DNA of 64,000 bases from Deinandra increscens subsp. villosa (lineage: Eukaryota; Streptophyta; Magnoliopsida; Asterales; Asteraceae), in NCBI GenBank assembly GCA_039602395.1, contig JBCNJP010000006.1, positions 44,576,428 to 44,640,427 of the forward strand. Direction: 5' to 3'. Positions 53,601 to 64,000 of this stretch are shown in pieces. The position numbers and the translations under genes are program-made. The notes under the pieces are model-generated. The model was not told where the DNA came from and did no database searches. It saw only the letters and a program-made list of their open reading frames with translations. The number at the start of each line of letters is the position of its first letter. Positions within the stretch are counted from its first letter, which is position 1.

Positions 53601-55925
53601 TACGTTATGCAAACAAAAGGTGTAAGAGTTTTCATTCACAATACCCGAAAATGTGTAAGGTTTGTTATTCTAATGAAGGTCGTCGAGAGGTTGGTGCATG
53701 CAGGACGAATATCATAAAGCTTCAGATTTCAAGAAGATCAAAATTTAAACAGGCCACAAGGTTTAAGTTCAAGTTGGGTTCATCAATGAAAGTTTCCTAA
53801 AAGGAAGTTGAGGATCCGTATACCAGAAATTTGTCGGTAGTTGTTATGATAGGAGCGTTAATAATGTACAAAATTTATGGATAACTTGGTGTACTTAATG
53901 CATAAGAAGGGAAAATGCAGGTCAATGGTACAATTAGCTATTGATAACAAAAAATTTATACTCGATGGGTGTAAATAGGGTCTCCACAAAAAGATATGTA
54001 TTGTTACTGCGATTGAGATATAAGGTAGTCTCATCATCAATGGTGTGTAACTAGTACAAAAGCTAACCAAAAGTGTACACCTTCCGGTTCAAAGCTTAAA
54101 AGCTCATCCAAGATATAAAAAGGATTGCAAAAGCATGAGAATCAAAAATTGTTGGTTGTTAAATCATAAAAGATTCGAATAATGCAGAAAAAAATCAATC
54201 GCACAGGTACAAAAGGTCAATCGGAATAGCCACTACGTTAGAATTGGAAGTCATCAGTTTGAAAAACAGGACGGTTTTTCACTAACATTACCCCCATTAG
54301 AGAAAGGAAATATGTTTGTAGTGAGGTAAGCATGTTGTACACTCACGACACTGTTGTTGAAAACAATTTTTTGTTCGCACAATAACATCAGCAGTATGAA
54401 TCCTCAGAGGGAACTCCGCAAGTGTTTTCAGCCAAGAAACACATTTCAGTGCTCACGAAGTATATTTTATATAATTCGTTTATCCAATGCGGTATGGGAA
54501 ATCGTCGGGTAAATGTATATCTAAATCGTCTCATGATCGTAAAGTTCCATAGATTGATGTGGTAGGTAAAGTCGTTGAGAGAGCCTGTAGTTAGAAAAAG
54601 AAAACCTACCATTAAAATGAACAGGTGAAACGATGTCCTACCAGGACCAATATTCGTAATATGCTCCAAAAAGGTTCACAAATGGATTAGAATCCAATAG
54701 TAAAAGGGGATCAGATCAGGTGTGATAGCGTTTACAATGATGGAGGACTTTCAACCATCCGGTTGAGGCGAACATGCTCGACATTCGGATTTCATGGGGT
54801 TTAAGGTAAGAGATTGCATCCTTTACAACCATCGGCTTGCCGTTTTGGATTCCCAAGATTTCCATACACTGCAAATTACATTTACTTGTGCACCTGTAAC
54901 TGTAATTTACCCTAAATGATCACCCTAGTTTCTCTTACATCAACTACCAGGTATTGTGGAGTACATATGAGATATCCTCAGAGTGGGTATCAAGGATGGG
55001 GTCACTAAACCAAGGTTATCTTAACCAGATTTGTTACAAAGAAAAGTCTCGAGAGCAACATGTTCACTTTAATTGGAATGACCTACCCGCAGCGAGTCCA
55101 CCGAGGAATCTAGCTCAAGAGGATTTGAATAAGTTTTATCATAATGACCCAAGCTTAGCTAGAAGAAATAGGATGATTACTATACATACCAACCTAATCA
55201 CAAATTCGATATAAATGAGAGAGAAAAAAAATCAGTCAGTACACATCACTTTCTATTTAGTTTATAGGAGTCTCACTCAAGTTGCTTCATCCCAACGTAA
55301 CCATGCGATAGAAATGAGAAAGGAAAGATCTTAGAAGATCAGAGCAAATATGAAAAGATCAGGCTAACGAAGGTAGGCACAAATTTCCCCATAGGAAACC
55401 ACTTGAATCCACAACATGCTGCTACTACTGAAGTTGATTGATCGCACTATTAGCATGTCATGATTACGTTTCCTGAACATGAGAGTATACCGATGCCGAT
55501 AGGTCAAGTTCAACAAGAGTCTCACACACTAGGAGAAAAAATTTGAAGTATAGGAAGAGGTATCACACCACCTTCTACGTAAGCACTCGCCTAACGTCTG
55601 GGTACTATGCCTAGTCCTTCAGTCTAGAATAATCTTAAGCAGCAAATGACTCGTTAAGAGTGAAGATGTGATCCTCTGATCTGATTCGACGTCTCGTCAT
55701 CCATGGATGTGCACCAAGAGGTACACGACTCAGAGAGGTTAAGGAAAATGATTCAAGAATAACCGGCTCCTCGCCGAGAGTATAAGGGGATTGGATGATG
55801 TAAACGACATACCGTAAACCAGGTGCGTGTAGGAGTGAGTATCATGATGCATGAGAAAAATGTTTAAGTCCAACTAATGCAAAACAGTTACAGTCTAAGA
55901 CGAATCTTAGTTCGCTGTAACCAAT
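50676..55925 (-). other. E interior, apparently non-coding
   Basis: Read on both strands, ORFs do not exceed about 121 codons, and no knuckle, DTG, YxDD/FIDD, HHCC or D,D35E motif is seen. It holds a 100-bp direct repeat (51757-51855 and 51941-52040). Confidence 0.7.
51757..52040. repeat. Direct repeat pair in E interior (about 100 bp each)
   Basis: 51757-51855 and 51941-52040 share CAGTTTCTATTCCCTAAAC and AACACATATGTTTTGTAAAC with only a few differences, separated by 85 bp. Confidence 0.85.
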
Positions 55926-55938
55926 GGCTCTGATACCG
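55926..55938 (-). promoter_or_regulatory. Primer binding site of E
   Basis: The minus strand reads CGGTATCAGAGCC just after the LTR end, the tRNA-iMet complement with its first base changed. Confidence 0.8.
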
Positions 55939-57205
55939 ATCTGTCATACCCCCAAAATCCCATGCGCGATAATGCACCGCGGGGAGCGTGACAAACCAGG
56001 ATAGCCGTCCATTAGTTACACCAAACGACCAAAAATTAATAAAAAGGTTGTATATTTCTTTAAAATATAACTACAGAGTTTTACAAATGCGGAAGCATAA
56101 ATACACTGAAAGTATTAATGTAAAAACACCACCACCCAAGGTGATGTGGCTTGTTTAAAGACAGTAAAAGGGTTTTCAAATACTCATGCATGCGTACTCG
56201 TGATACCCGAACATCCGCAACATGAGAAATAACATGCTAAAAAGTGTCAACACAAAGGTTGGTGAGTTCAAAGGTTTAATATTCTCAAACAGTACAAGTC
56301 GTGTGAGCATAATCACTAATATAACAGATAGCTAGCTAGGCTATATACATGAAACTTTGAACGTGATGGTCACCGCAGCTGACAGTTATTTATAGTTTGC
56401 CTTGTTACGTTGAGGAAGAATATAACACCCGTTTGATATCCAGACGTGTCAGCGCGACTGACCCGGGTGGGATTTGTCATACCCAGAAGTACTACATTAC
56501 ATCTCCCGCTATCATCACCAAATACTAACGGTAGCATGAGAAGGACTTTGTTGTCTAGTGTGCCTTAGTAATCAGTAATCGTGTGATATATAAAAGTCTA
56601 ATTATCTCAGTTTTGTAATTCATGCATGTTAATCGCCCCCAATATGATTTAAATAGTAAAATGGGGTCATGAAACTCACCTTTGGGTGCACAACAATTCT
56701 AGATAAAACAATAATAACAAGTAGCAAGAACGTGTCTTGCGAAAGCAATCAATCACCTAACGATCATACAAGTATAAGTGAGTGTTCAAGAAAAACGGTT
56801 AAGTCTAATATAACCGACAAAAACGAATGATCATGAAGTCCGAAACAAGTCAAGGATGGCACGTGTGCCAAATCCGAGCGATTATCGATATATCGCAAGA
56901 AAATACAATATATTTTAATATTATATATTTCTAAGTTGAAAGATTCCAATATATATATATATATCTTTTAACCAAACGTGCAATCGACACCAATGACGGG
57001 GTTTCAAAACAAGATGAATATATATAAATGTTAGCATAGAATATCCAATAAGTTTAACATGTTAATAATTCAAAAATTTTTTATGGGCTTTAGTAGCCCA
57101 AAGTACATTTTTACGGATTTAAGACTTCCTAAGAAATCATTTCAAACAAGTATTAAATGACCAAACATATGAAATCGCAAAAATAAAGAAAATAGGAAGG
57201 AAGTG

Positions 57206-57270
57206 AGGTCGCCAAGGTTCGAACTCGCGATCTCAGGGTTCTGGTGTAGCGACATAGTCATTGGGACAGG
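57206..57270 (-). other. tRNA-like module 1 in E right LTR
   Basis: Minus-strand GAGATCGCGAGTTCGAACCTTGG preserves a B box, with CAATGACTATGTCGC upstream. Counterpart of 49211-49280. Confidence 0.5.
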
Positions 57271-57364
57271 ATTTACGATCGGTTACATGTAGATCGGACA
57301 TTCTTTTGTTTAGTAGTGAGGCCAGAGCTGGATAAATGGAAAAACAAGGATAAAAAATGTATGG

Positions 57365-57426
57365 GACGGGTTTCGAACCCACGACCTCTCACAACAAAGC
57401 CCAGCGCCCAAACCATTGTGCCAGAT
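57365..57426 (-). other. tRNA-like module 2 in E right LTR
   Basis: TGGCACAATGG (57413-57423) and GGGTTCGAAACCC (57368-57380) on the minus strand are both conserved with the left LTR copy. Confidence 0.6.
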
Positions 57427-58657
57427 TGGTGTCTATTATCAAATCCGACTTTATTTTATTTAGCATACCGCTGTCGCGTTTCATCCTCTTCCCCACAAAC
57501 CCTCATGTCGCTGGAGATATTTTCTGGCGACCAGAAAATCACAAAACGTGAAATAACCAACAGAACAAAACCGTAATCATGGTTTATGTATTACCTCAAG
57601 TAGGAGATGGAAGATTGACGAGTTCTAGATGCTAAAACGTCCAGGACACAACCCAAAAAATCCCAAATACTGTCCCGTTTTGATCTTGGCTGCTCTTTGG
57701 TCTACTCGTCGATGTCCGTGGAGTGCAGAGGGTCGACGGTGGCTTTAAAGTGACAAAACAAGGGCGGAACTGGTGGTTTGTGGTGGTTTATTGTCACGAA
57801 AAAAATGACGGAAACAGAGAGAGAGCAAGAGAGGGAACGAGAGTTGAGAGGGTATTATGAATGGGTGTGTGATTGTAATGATATTCTCATATCATTGATA
57901 CTCAATTGATGACCAAAGAAAAGAAGCCAAAAATATGATGAATTGAATCGGTTGAAACCGATTACCAGCATGAATGGTCGTAAATGTCATTTAAAATTCG
58001 GTTTCCTTAAATGAAACTTTCAGTCCCTCACGATTTTACAATCTGGAAAACAGGTTTGAGTTAATTACAAAATAATCCCTCCATGTTTAATTAAATAGAA
58101 CCATGTTTGGTAAATGATAAAATAACCCTTCGAAGTTTAAAAAAAATCTATCGGCTATAACGGAATTAACAGAAAATGTTTTTAACGACGAATATATGAG
58201 TGATGCCAAAAAATATTAATCGTATAACGTTTATAAAATATATAAACCTCGCTTTACCAACATAAAATCATAGAAGATAATTCCACAATTATTTATTTAA
58301 GTTGTAGTCTATATATTTAAAGTCTCATAAAGTTCTGACTAAAGGTTTATAAATATATACTTTAGGTTTACATAAAATCATAAATATAAATCTATAATTT
58401 AATAATGAAAACTCACGTAGAATGATAAAATACATGTGAAATATATACAAATATATCACATAAAGTCATAAAGTAGAATCAAATCATAGAATATCAAACG
58501 TTTGAACTTAGTGCATGCTCGTATCGTGATGATTACACAAAACCCTAATTTGCTAAAGTCAACGCAGTCAACACATAAATGTTCACCCAACATTTAATAC
58601 GGCTTACGTTCAGTTAAAGTCAGGAAAGGACCTGAAAAGACGGATTGTCAAATACAG

Positions 58658-59430
58658 ATTGCTATCCACACTTAATATTGCTATCCACACTTAGATATAT
58701 CATCCGACATGTAGCACCTATTTCTATAATCAAAATCACAAAACTTATCAACTTCTCATACCAAACAAATTGATATATGTACCACTATTTACCATATGAT
58801 CTGCCAGGAATATAATTCCATGGCCCTATCTATACCAATAATTAGCCTTGGATCCGTAGATCCTAACTTTGTAACTTGTTAGTGACTAAAGATTGTCACT
58901 CTACCATCCCGACATCAACTATAACTGGTAATGTGGATCATGGATCCTAACTTTCAACATTATTTAATTAACTCAATAGGTTTAACCTTATAATCGACCA
59001 CAATGTCCTTAATCTAGCATAATAAGGACTCCAACATGGCAATTCCAACATTAAATGCACTATAACATACCTTCATAGGCAATCACACCACATAATGTCT
59101 ATGTGTTCCTTTTAGGTCTCAGATTTATTTCCGCCTTGATGACTTGCACTTCCACTTTCCTCACATATAGGATGATTAATGATTTAGTATAATAAGTCAT
59201 AATGACATCATCCTATACATCCACCTTAGCACACATAATAGTTTGACACAAAGTCATCAATATTCCACAATTAAAACACTCTGAGGCATTTCATCAAACA
59301 CCTTTTACGCATTATAGACATATTAATATCATCATTCATCCTACACATATAATACTTTCCATACTAACCACTTTGACAAGACCGATTTCACGTCAAGAAT
59401 CTCGATCGTGAGCAAGAACTCTGTCAGATG
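58658..59430. other. Unassigned sequence
   Basis: AT-rich with no ORF or repeat family I recognise. ATTGCTATCCACACTTA is duplicated in tandem at about 58658-58695. Confidence 0.5.
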
Positions 59431-60360
59431 TGTCACACCCCCGCCGCGGTGTCCACCTCGGAGAGGTTGTGGGATTGGCTGCCCGTATCAGAATACGTGG
59501 AAGCAAATAGATGCCTTATCTTAGCACGACCGACCAGTCCTGTATTGAAACGACGGGACATACCCAAGCGTCAATCACCCAAAGAGAGAGCTATGTCTGT
59601 AATCTTTGTGGTGCACTATTGTATTCTCTGTGTTTCATTGAGGCCCAGGTTACTCCAAGATTGGTACAACACCGTAGACCGCAAACCTAGGCTACCCCAA
59701 CCGCTAGGTCTTGCTCACAATGAGTCTAGCCAAACGTTGCCTATCCTTCAAGTCATCCTTGTAGTTACTTACATGCATATGAACCAAAGGTACGTCAATA
59801 ACAAACGTTGTTAGTGAGTCGTAGTAGTGGTTTCCAAAATAATCCAAACAATTCCCAATAATACAGTGCTTGTTGTAAAATCAACCAAAGGTCAAACCAG
59901 CAATCGGGGCGAAACTTGGAGCGCATTTCCCAAGTCCCTCCTCATGTTTCAAACATATACGAAATCACCCGTTCAGCTAATCACAAGTAACCAAGTAACC
60001 AAAAAGGGGCCCAAACAATGGGTATGTGATGCCTGATCTACTTACACAATTGTAAGGATACGTATATGCCTCGTGGCCTGCTCCAATTTCAGAATCACAA
60101 ACAAACAGCCCAAATTGACCTAAAAAGCTTCCTAAACGTGGTGAGAACTGTTAGTACCGCAAACAAACGCGGTGGGAACCGCCAATACCACAAGCAAGAT
60201 ATATAACATTTGAAAGTGAGCGGGAGGGAAATATTGCGCAGCTCTAAGTCATCTTAATAACGAAACAAATAATCACGAGGTTTGTTGATACATGCATATG
60301 GCAAGATGCTGGATTAGACAAAAGATTTCAGAAGAAAGGTTTATGTCTAAACCCTAGCAG
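59431..60360. repeat. LTR-like scrap beginning TGTCACACCCCCG
   Basis: It begins like the LTRs of A and E but is GC-richer and not alignable with them by eye. No partner LTR, PBS or end is found. Short plus ORFs (59428-59814, 59827-60036) have no known motif. Confidence 0.35.
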
Positions 60361-60433
60361 CCGAACTGGAACCGAAGTGTGTTCGAACTGGCTGTTCGGG
60401 TGCCAGTTCGCCCACACTTCGGTTCCAGTTTGG
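60361..60433. repeat. Foldback: 32-bp arms, 9-nt loop
   Basis: The left arm (60361-60392, starting CCGAACTGGAACCGAAGTGT) pairs with 60402-60433 at 29 of 32 positions around the loop TGTTCGGGT. It lies between the LTR-like scrap and the G gag remnant. The transcript would form a stable hairpin; no miRNA is claimed. Confidence 0.85.
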
Positions 60434-60454
60434 TAAAATCATTATACCATTCGA

Positions 60455-61436
60455 CACACTAGATGAGTAGTCTGATTCTGAGAAATCAAAGCATTATTCT
60501 AATAATGGGTCGGTTGATATATTTCAGAAATCTGTTAAGAAATCACCGAATGTTTCTCAACCACCGAAAGCACACAAACCAAGTTTTCATGAAAATTTAA
60601 AATCAAATATTAGAAAGCCGAATCAGATTTTCAAGAAAACTCAATATCATGATGATGGATTCTATGATGATTTTGGCTATGGGCCACATCCACAACTTTA
60701 TGGGAGGGGTCCTAACTGGTTTGGTAATAGGATTAGAAATGGTTCTCGTCCGTCAGTGGTAGGTGGGATTATCAAAATGTTAACAATGGATATTTTTCTG
60801 GAAATGCACATTTTTATGATGCATACTTTCATGATAATTTCTATCCAGAATGTGGAAATGGTAATGAATCTGGTTTTTATGATGATTTCAGTGATCATCG
60901 GGTTTCTCACACTCAACGAAAATTTTCAAAAACTAAGAAACCTAAACTAGTCATAGAAACCATTGTTGATGATGACATGGTTGAGGCAATTGTTATCGAC
61001 CGACGTCGATGCTTTAAATACAAGAACTGTGGTCATACATACAAAACATTTCCTTTGAAGAAGAAAAATCTGATAAATCTGGTACTGTATCTGATGGTTA
61101 CTAATCAGATAACCCTGCATCTACTAGTACATAGAAATATGTGAAATTTGTTGATCCTAAAGGATTCATTCACAATGATTTGAAACCGTCAGTGTCAAGT
61201 TTTAAAACAAAAAAAAACATGATAAGACATTTTATGGTAAACCAGTAAAAGTTAAATCAATATTGAAAACTTTTGATGGATCAATAAATCAGTAGAATGA
61301 CAAATGGAAACCTAAGGGTTCATCCACTGCTGGCAAAGATTTTGTTGAAGATGACGATCGACCCAAAGCTTCGAGCTTGGGTTCTTCCCGATCTAACTGG
61401 TTTGTTTAATGTGTGAAGGGAGCTTCGTGACAATCC
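60455..61436 (+). pseudogene. gag: G gag remnant (copia)
   Basis: The C-terminal part of a copia Gag with many stops and frame changes: Asp/Gly/Tyr-rich stretches (DDGFYDDFGYG) and a decayed knuckle RRCFKYKNCGHTYKTFP at about 61005-61055. The N-terminal half and any 5' LTR are absent. Confidence 0.6.
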
Positions 61437-64000
61437 GTGAAAAATATATGGTTTGTTGATAGTGGGGCCTACAGGCACATGAACAGTGACATTTCTCTGC
61501 TTCACGATGTTAAACCTTTCAACGGAGGAAATGTCACATTTGTCGATAACAAAGGTGGAAAGATTATGGGGATTGGCAAACTAAGCAATGGTGAAATTAC
61601 ATTTGATCGAGTGGAATATGTTCAAGAATTTGAATATAACCTGCTGAGTGTCTCCCAGATATGTGATAAGGAGTACACAACAGCTTTCACAGGGAGTGAA
61701 TGCTTGATTTTGAAGCCTGGCTATGAGATTCCAAACGATTGCATTGTTCTACGAGCACCTCGTTTATCCAATCTGTATGTACTAGACATGATTTCAGCAA
61801 AGGTGAATGTAGTGGGTTAGTGTTTTATTTCAAAGGCTTCCGAGAGAGATTCCATTTTCTGGAACCGACGCATGGGTCACATCCATTATCGCAAGATGAG
61901 TGAGTTGGTGAGTAAGAATCTTGTAGAAGGGGTTCCAAAACATCAATTCACTTTTAATGATGTTTGTGTCAGTTGCAAGAAAGGGAAGCAACAACGAAAA
62001 TATCATCCCTTGAAAAAGTACCACTCAGTTGATGTCCCATTGGAAATGGTTCACATGGATTTATTTGGTCCTGTGAATTAACAAAGCATTTCTAGACATT
62101 GGTTCTGTTTAGTTGTGACCGATGAATTTTCACGATTTTCTTGGGTGGATTTTCTTGTAACCAAAGATGAAACTTCAAGGATTCTTATCAACCTAATCAA
62201 TACATTGGAGTCATATTACAAGTTGAAGGTTAGAAGAATTCGAAGCGACAATGGAACGGAGTTCAAGAATTTCGCAATGAAAATGTTTTTCTTGAAAAGG
62301 TGATTGTACACGAATTCAGTAGTCCATATACACCTAAGCAAAATGGCGTTGCGGAATGGAAAAACAGAACAATTATTGAGACGGCACGAACTTTGTTGGC
62401 TGATGCACAACTTCCAGTGAATTTCTAGATGGAAGCAGTCAATACGGCGTGCTATGTGCTGAGTCGAGTCTTAACGATAAAACGGCTTGTTAAAAATTGC
62501 TATGAACTGTTAAAGAATCATAAGCCAAATCTCAATCATCTGGGATCATTTGGGCGTCCTTGCATAGTTTTACAGTCTACGGGTAAGTTCAACGACAAAG
62601 TGTTTGATGGTTTATTTGTCGGTTACTCGAACCAGAAGAAACGCGTGTTTAACAAAAAGACCGGTGCAGTGGATGAGTACTTACACGATGATTTTCAATC
62701 ATACATGTTACCGCCTAAAGGTGTTGGTCTAGACTGGATGTTTGACTATAAGCATATTTTTGATACACTTGAGTCAAGACCAGATATAACCGATGATCAT
62801 CTTACAAAAGTGTACATTAACTTGCAGGATGAAGTTCCGGTTGTGAATATTTATGCTCCGAATGTGCCTGTCGCTGAAGATTATTTGACTAAAACTACAA
62901 TCGACTTCACAACTGCTAACGATGATTTGTCTTCCGATGATGAACATGAGTTTCACGAAGCTGTTTCAGAACATGTTGACGATCCTGTCCCACAAGTTGT
63001 ACCTACTACAACTGGTACTGGTGAGGTTGAAGTGAATGATGTTCAAACTGTTTCACAACCTGAAACTAGTTCAAATGACAATGCTATGGTGGAGGAAGAT
63101 CATGTTCCTAATCTGGAAGAAACTATTATTGTTCCTGATCATCAGGCACTCCGGATAAATACCTATCATCCACAAGATAACATTATTGGTGATTTAGATG
63201 ATGGAGTGAGGACTAGAAGACAGAATAAGAGTAGTGCTCTTCTTGCAATCAAGGAATTGGGTATTCAATATGAGGTGTTCCACTCATGCTTCTTGTCTCA
63301 GATCGAGCCAATAGATGTTAAACAAGCATTAAAAGTTGGTTTGTGGGTGGAAGCAATGCAAGAAGAATTACAACAATTCCAGATACTCGGGGTGTGGCAC
63401 CTGGTTGATTTGCCTGCTGGTAGTAAAGAACCATGCGAACCTTGATGGGTTTTTAATTGTAAATGAGACGACAGAGGAGTTATTGTCAGAAACAAAGCTC
63501 GTTTGGTTGTACAAGGTTTTTCTCAAGAAGAAGGAATATATTTTAATGAAGTGTACGCGCCTGTTGCCCGAATTGAACCTATTTGTATTTTATTGGCGTT
63601 CGCGGCACATTGTGGGTTTAAAGTCTTTTAGATGGATGTCAAGAGTGCGTTTTTGTACGGGAAGGTGAAAAAGGAAGTCTATGTAAAAAAAACTCCGGGA
63701 TTCTATGATCCTGATTATCCGGAGAAGGTTTATAAGTTAGACAAAGCACTATATGGTCTGCATCAGGGTCCTCGAGCTTGGTATGAGACCTTGTCCACTT
63801 ATTACTAGAGAACAGGTTCAAGCGTGGGTTGGTAGACTACACTTTGTTTTGTAAACAAATGGGAGGAGACTTGCTATTAGTACAAATCTATGTTGATGAC
63901 ATTATTTATGGAAGCCCAAACGAACAACTTTCAATGATTTCGAGAAGTTGATGCAAACAAAATTTGAAATGAGCTCCATGGGCGAGATGTCGTTCTTTCT
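61437..64000 (+). pseudogene. pol: G pol remnant (copia), truncated by window end
   Basis: Protease FVDSGAYRHMNSD (DSG at 61458-61466) with a clear relative of C's following segment (LLSVSQICDKEYT); integrase zinc finger NRRMGHIHY...CVSCKKGKQ at about 61860-61990; core HMDLFGPVN, VTDEFSRFSW and IRSDNGTEFKN (about 62050-62275); a frameshift; then NGVAEWKNRTIIE (about 62343-62380) and a stop at about 62427. The 338-codon ORF 62429-63445 is the integrase C-terminus and linker. RT follows in several frames, with NKARLVVQG, MDVKSAFLYG, LYGLHQGPRAWYE and YVDD (63889-63900). Stops at 61818-61820, 62078-62080 and others. Related to C but old and dead. Confidence 0.88.

Larger units (their letters stand above)
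41601..58652 (-). mobile_element. Non-coding LTR retroelement E (LARD-like, minus strand)
   Basis: LTRs of about 2.7-2.9 kb start TGTCACACCCCC or TGTCATACCCCC and end GACGGATTGTCA. The polypurine tract (50659) and the PBS (55926-55938) show minus orientation. The 5.3-kb interior has no recognisable gag or pol, as in large retrotransposon derivatives, so E would depend on proteins of a relative. The left LTR holds element F (42150-48312). The LTRs are visibly diverged, so E is older than B and C. Confidence 0.85.
55942..58652 (-). repeat. Right LTR of E (5' LTR)
   Basis: 2711 bp from TGTCATACCCCC to ATTGTCAAA, where the last bases appear mutated from TGTCACA. It lacks F and shows the undisturbed insertion site CCCAGAAGTACTAC near 56481. 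Confidence 0.88.

Overview
The window is repeat-filled intergenic DNA of a flowering plant. Nothing in it looks like an intact host gene. Almost every base belongs to a transposable element or its debris: Ty3/gypsy and Ty1/copia LTR retrotransposons primed by initiator tRNA-Met, one non-autonomous Helitron, one gag-only element and one large element without coding capacity. The type of copia element at the centre (very long Gag, extra 3' ORF) and the kilobase-scale gypsy LTRs beginning TGTCACACCC or TGTAACGAC remind me of composites (Asteraceae). That assignment is an inference from memory, not something the sequence proves.

Layout, left half. A minus-strand copia-like LTR with some internal sequence (1-900 and 40424 to about 40870) was hit by a large minus-strand gypsy element, A (901-40418, target duplication CAAAG). 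A's left LTR was later split by a 5.07-kb Helitron (3446-8510; TC...CTAG ends, inserted between A and T). A's right LTR was split by a second minus-strand gypsy, B (15136-37046, duplication CATAA, twin 2175-bp LTRs). B's gag was in turn split by a 12.7-kb plus-strand copia element, C (21479-34176, duplication GGATC). Each insertion has an uninterrupted counterpart or matching duplications in the same window, so most boundaries are base-precise.

Layout, right half. A small plus-strand gypsy scrap (about 40870-41200) is followed by a minus-strand, apparently non-coding LTR element, E (41601-58652). E's left LTR was split by F (42150-48312), a plus-strand gypsy-type element that keeps a gag but has no pol. 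Beyond E lie unassigned sequence (58658-59430), an LTR-like scrap starting at 59431, a 32-bp-arm foldback (60361-60433), and a decayed plus-strand copia gag-pol (G) that runs off the window end.

C is the most informative element. In order it carries a 5' LTR with a TATA box inside a perfect palindrome, a PBS, a 0.6-kb leader full of TTTACGA/TCGTAA motifs that pair into small hairpins, a roughly 1090-codon gag with two CCHC knuckles and one single-base frameshift, an uninterrupted pol (protease, integrase, RT, RNase H), a 2-kb spacer and an intact 878-codon third ORF. The spacer holds a second cluster of the same motif, strong splice-like signals and a stretch resembling a plant 5' UTR. The third ORF has an acceptor-like site exactly in front of its likely ATG. 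This third-ORF module and the motif shared between leader and spacer are the best candidates for undescribed biology. A, B and G are coding-dead; E and F are non-autonomous.
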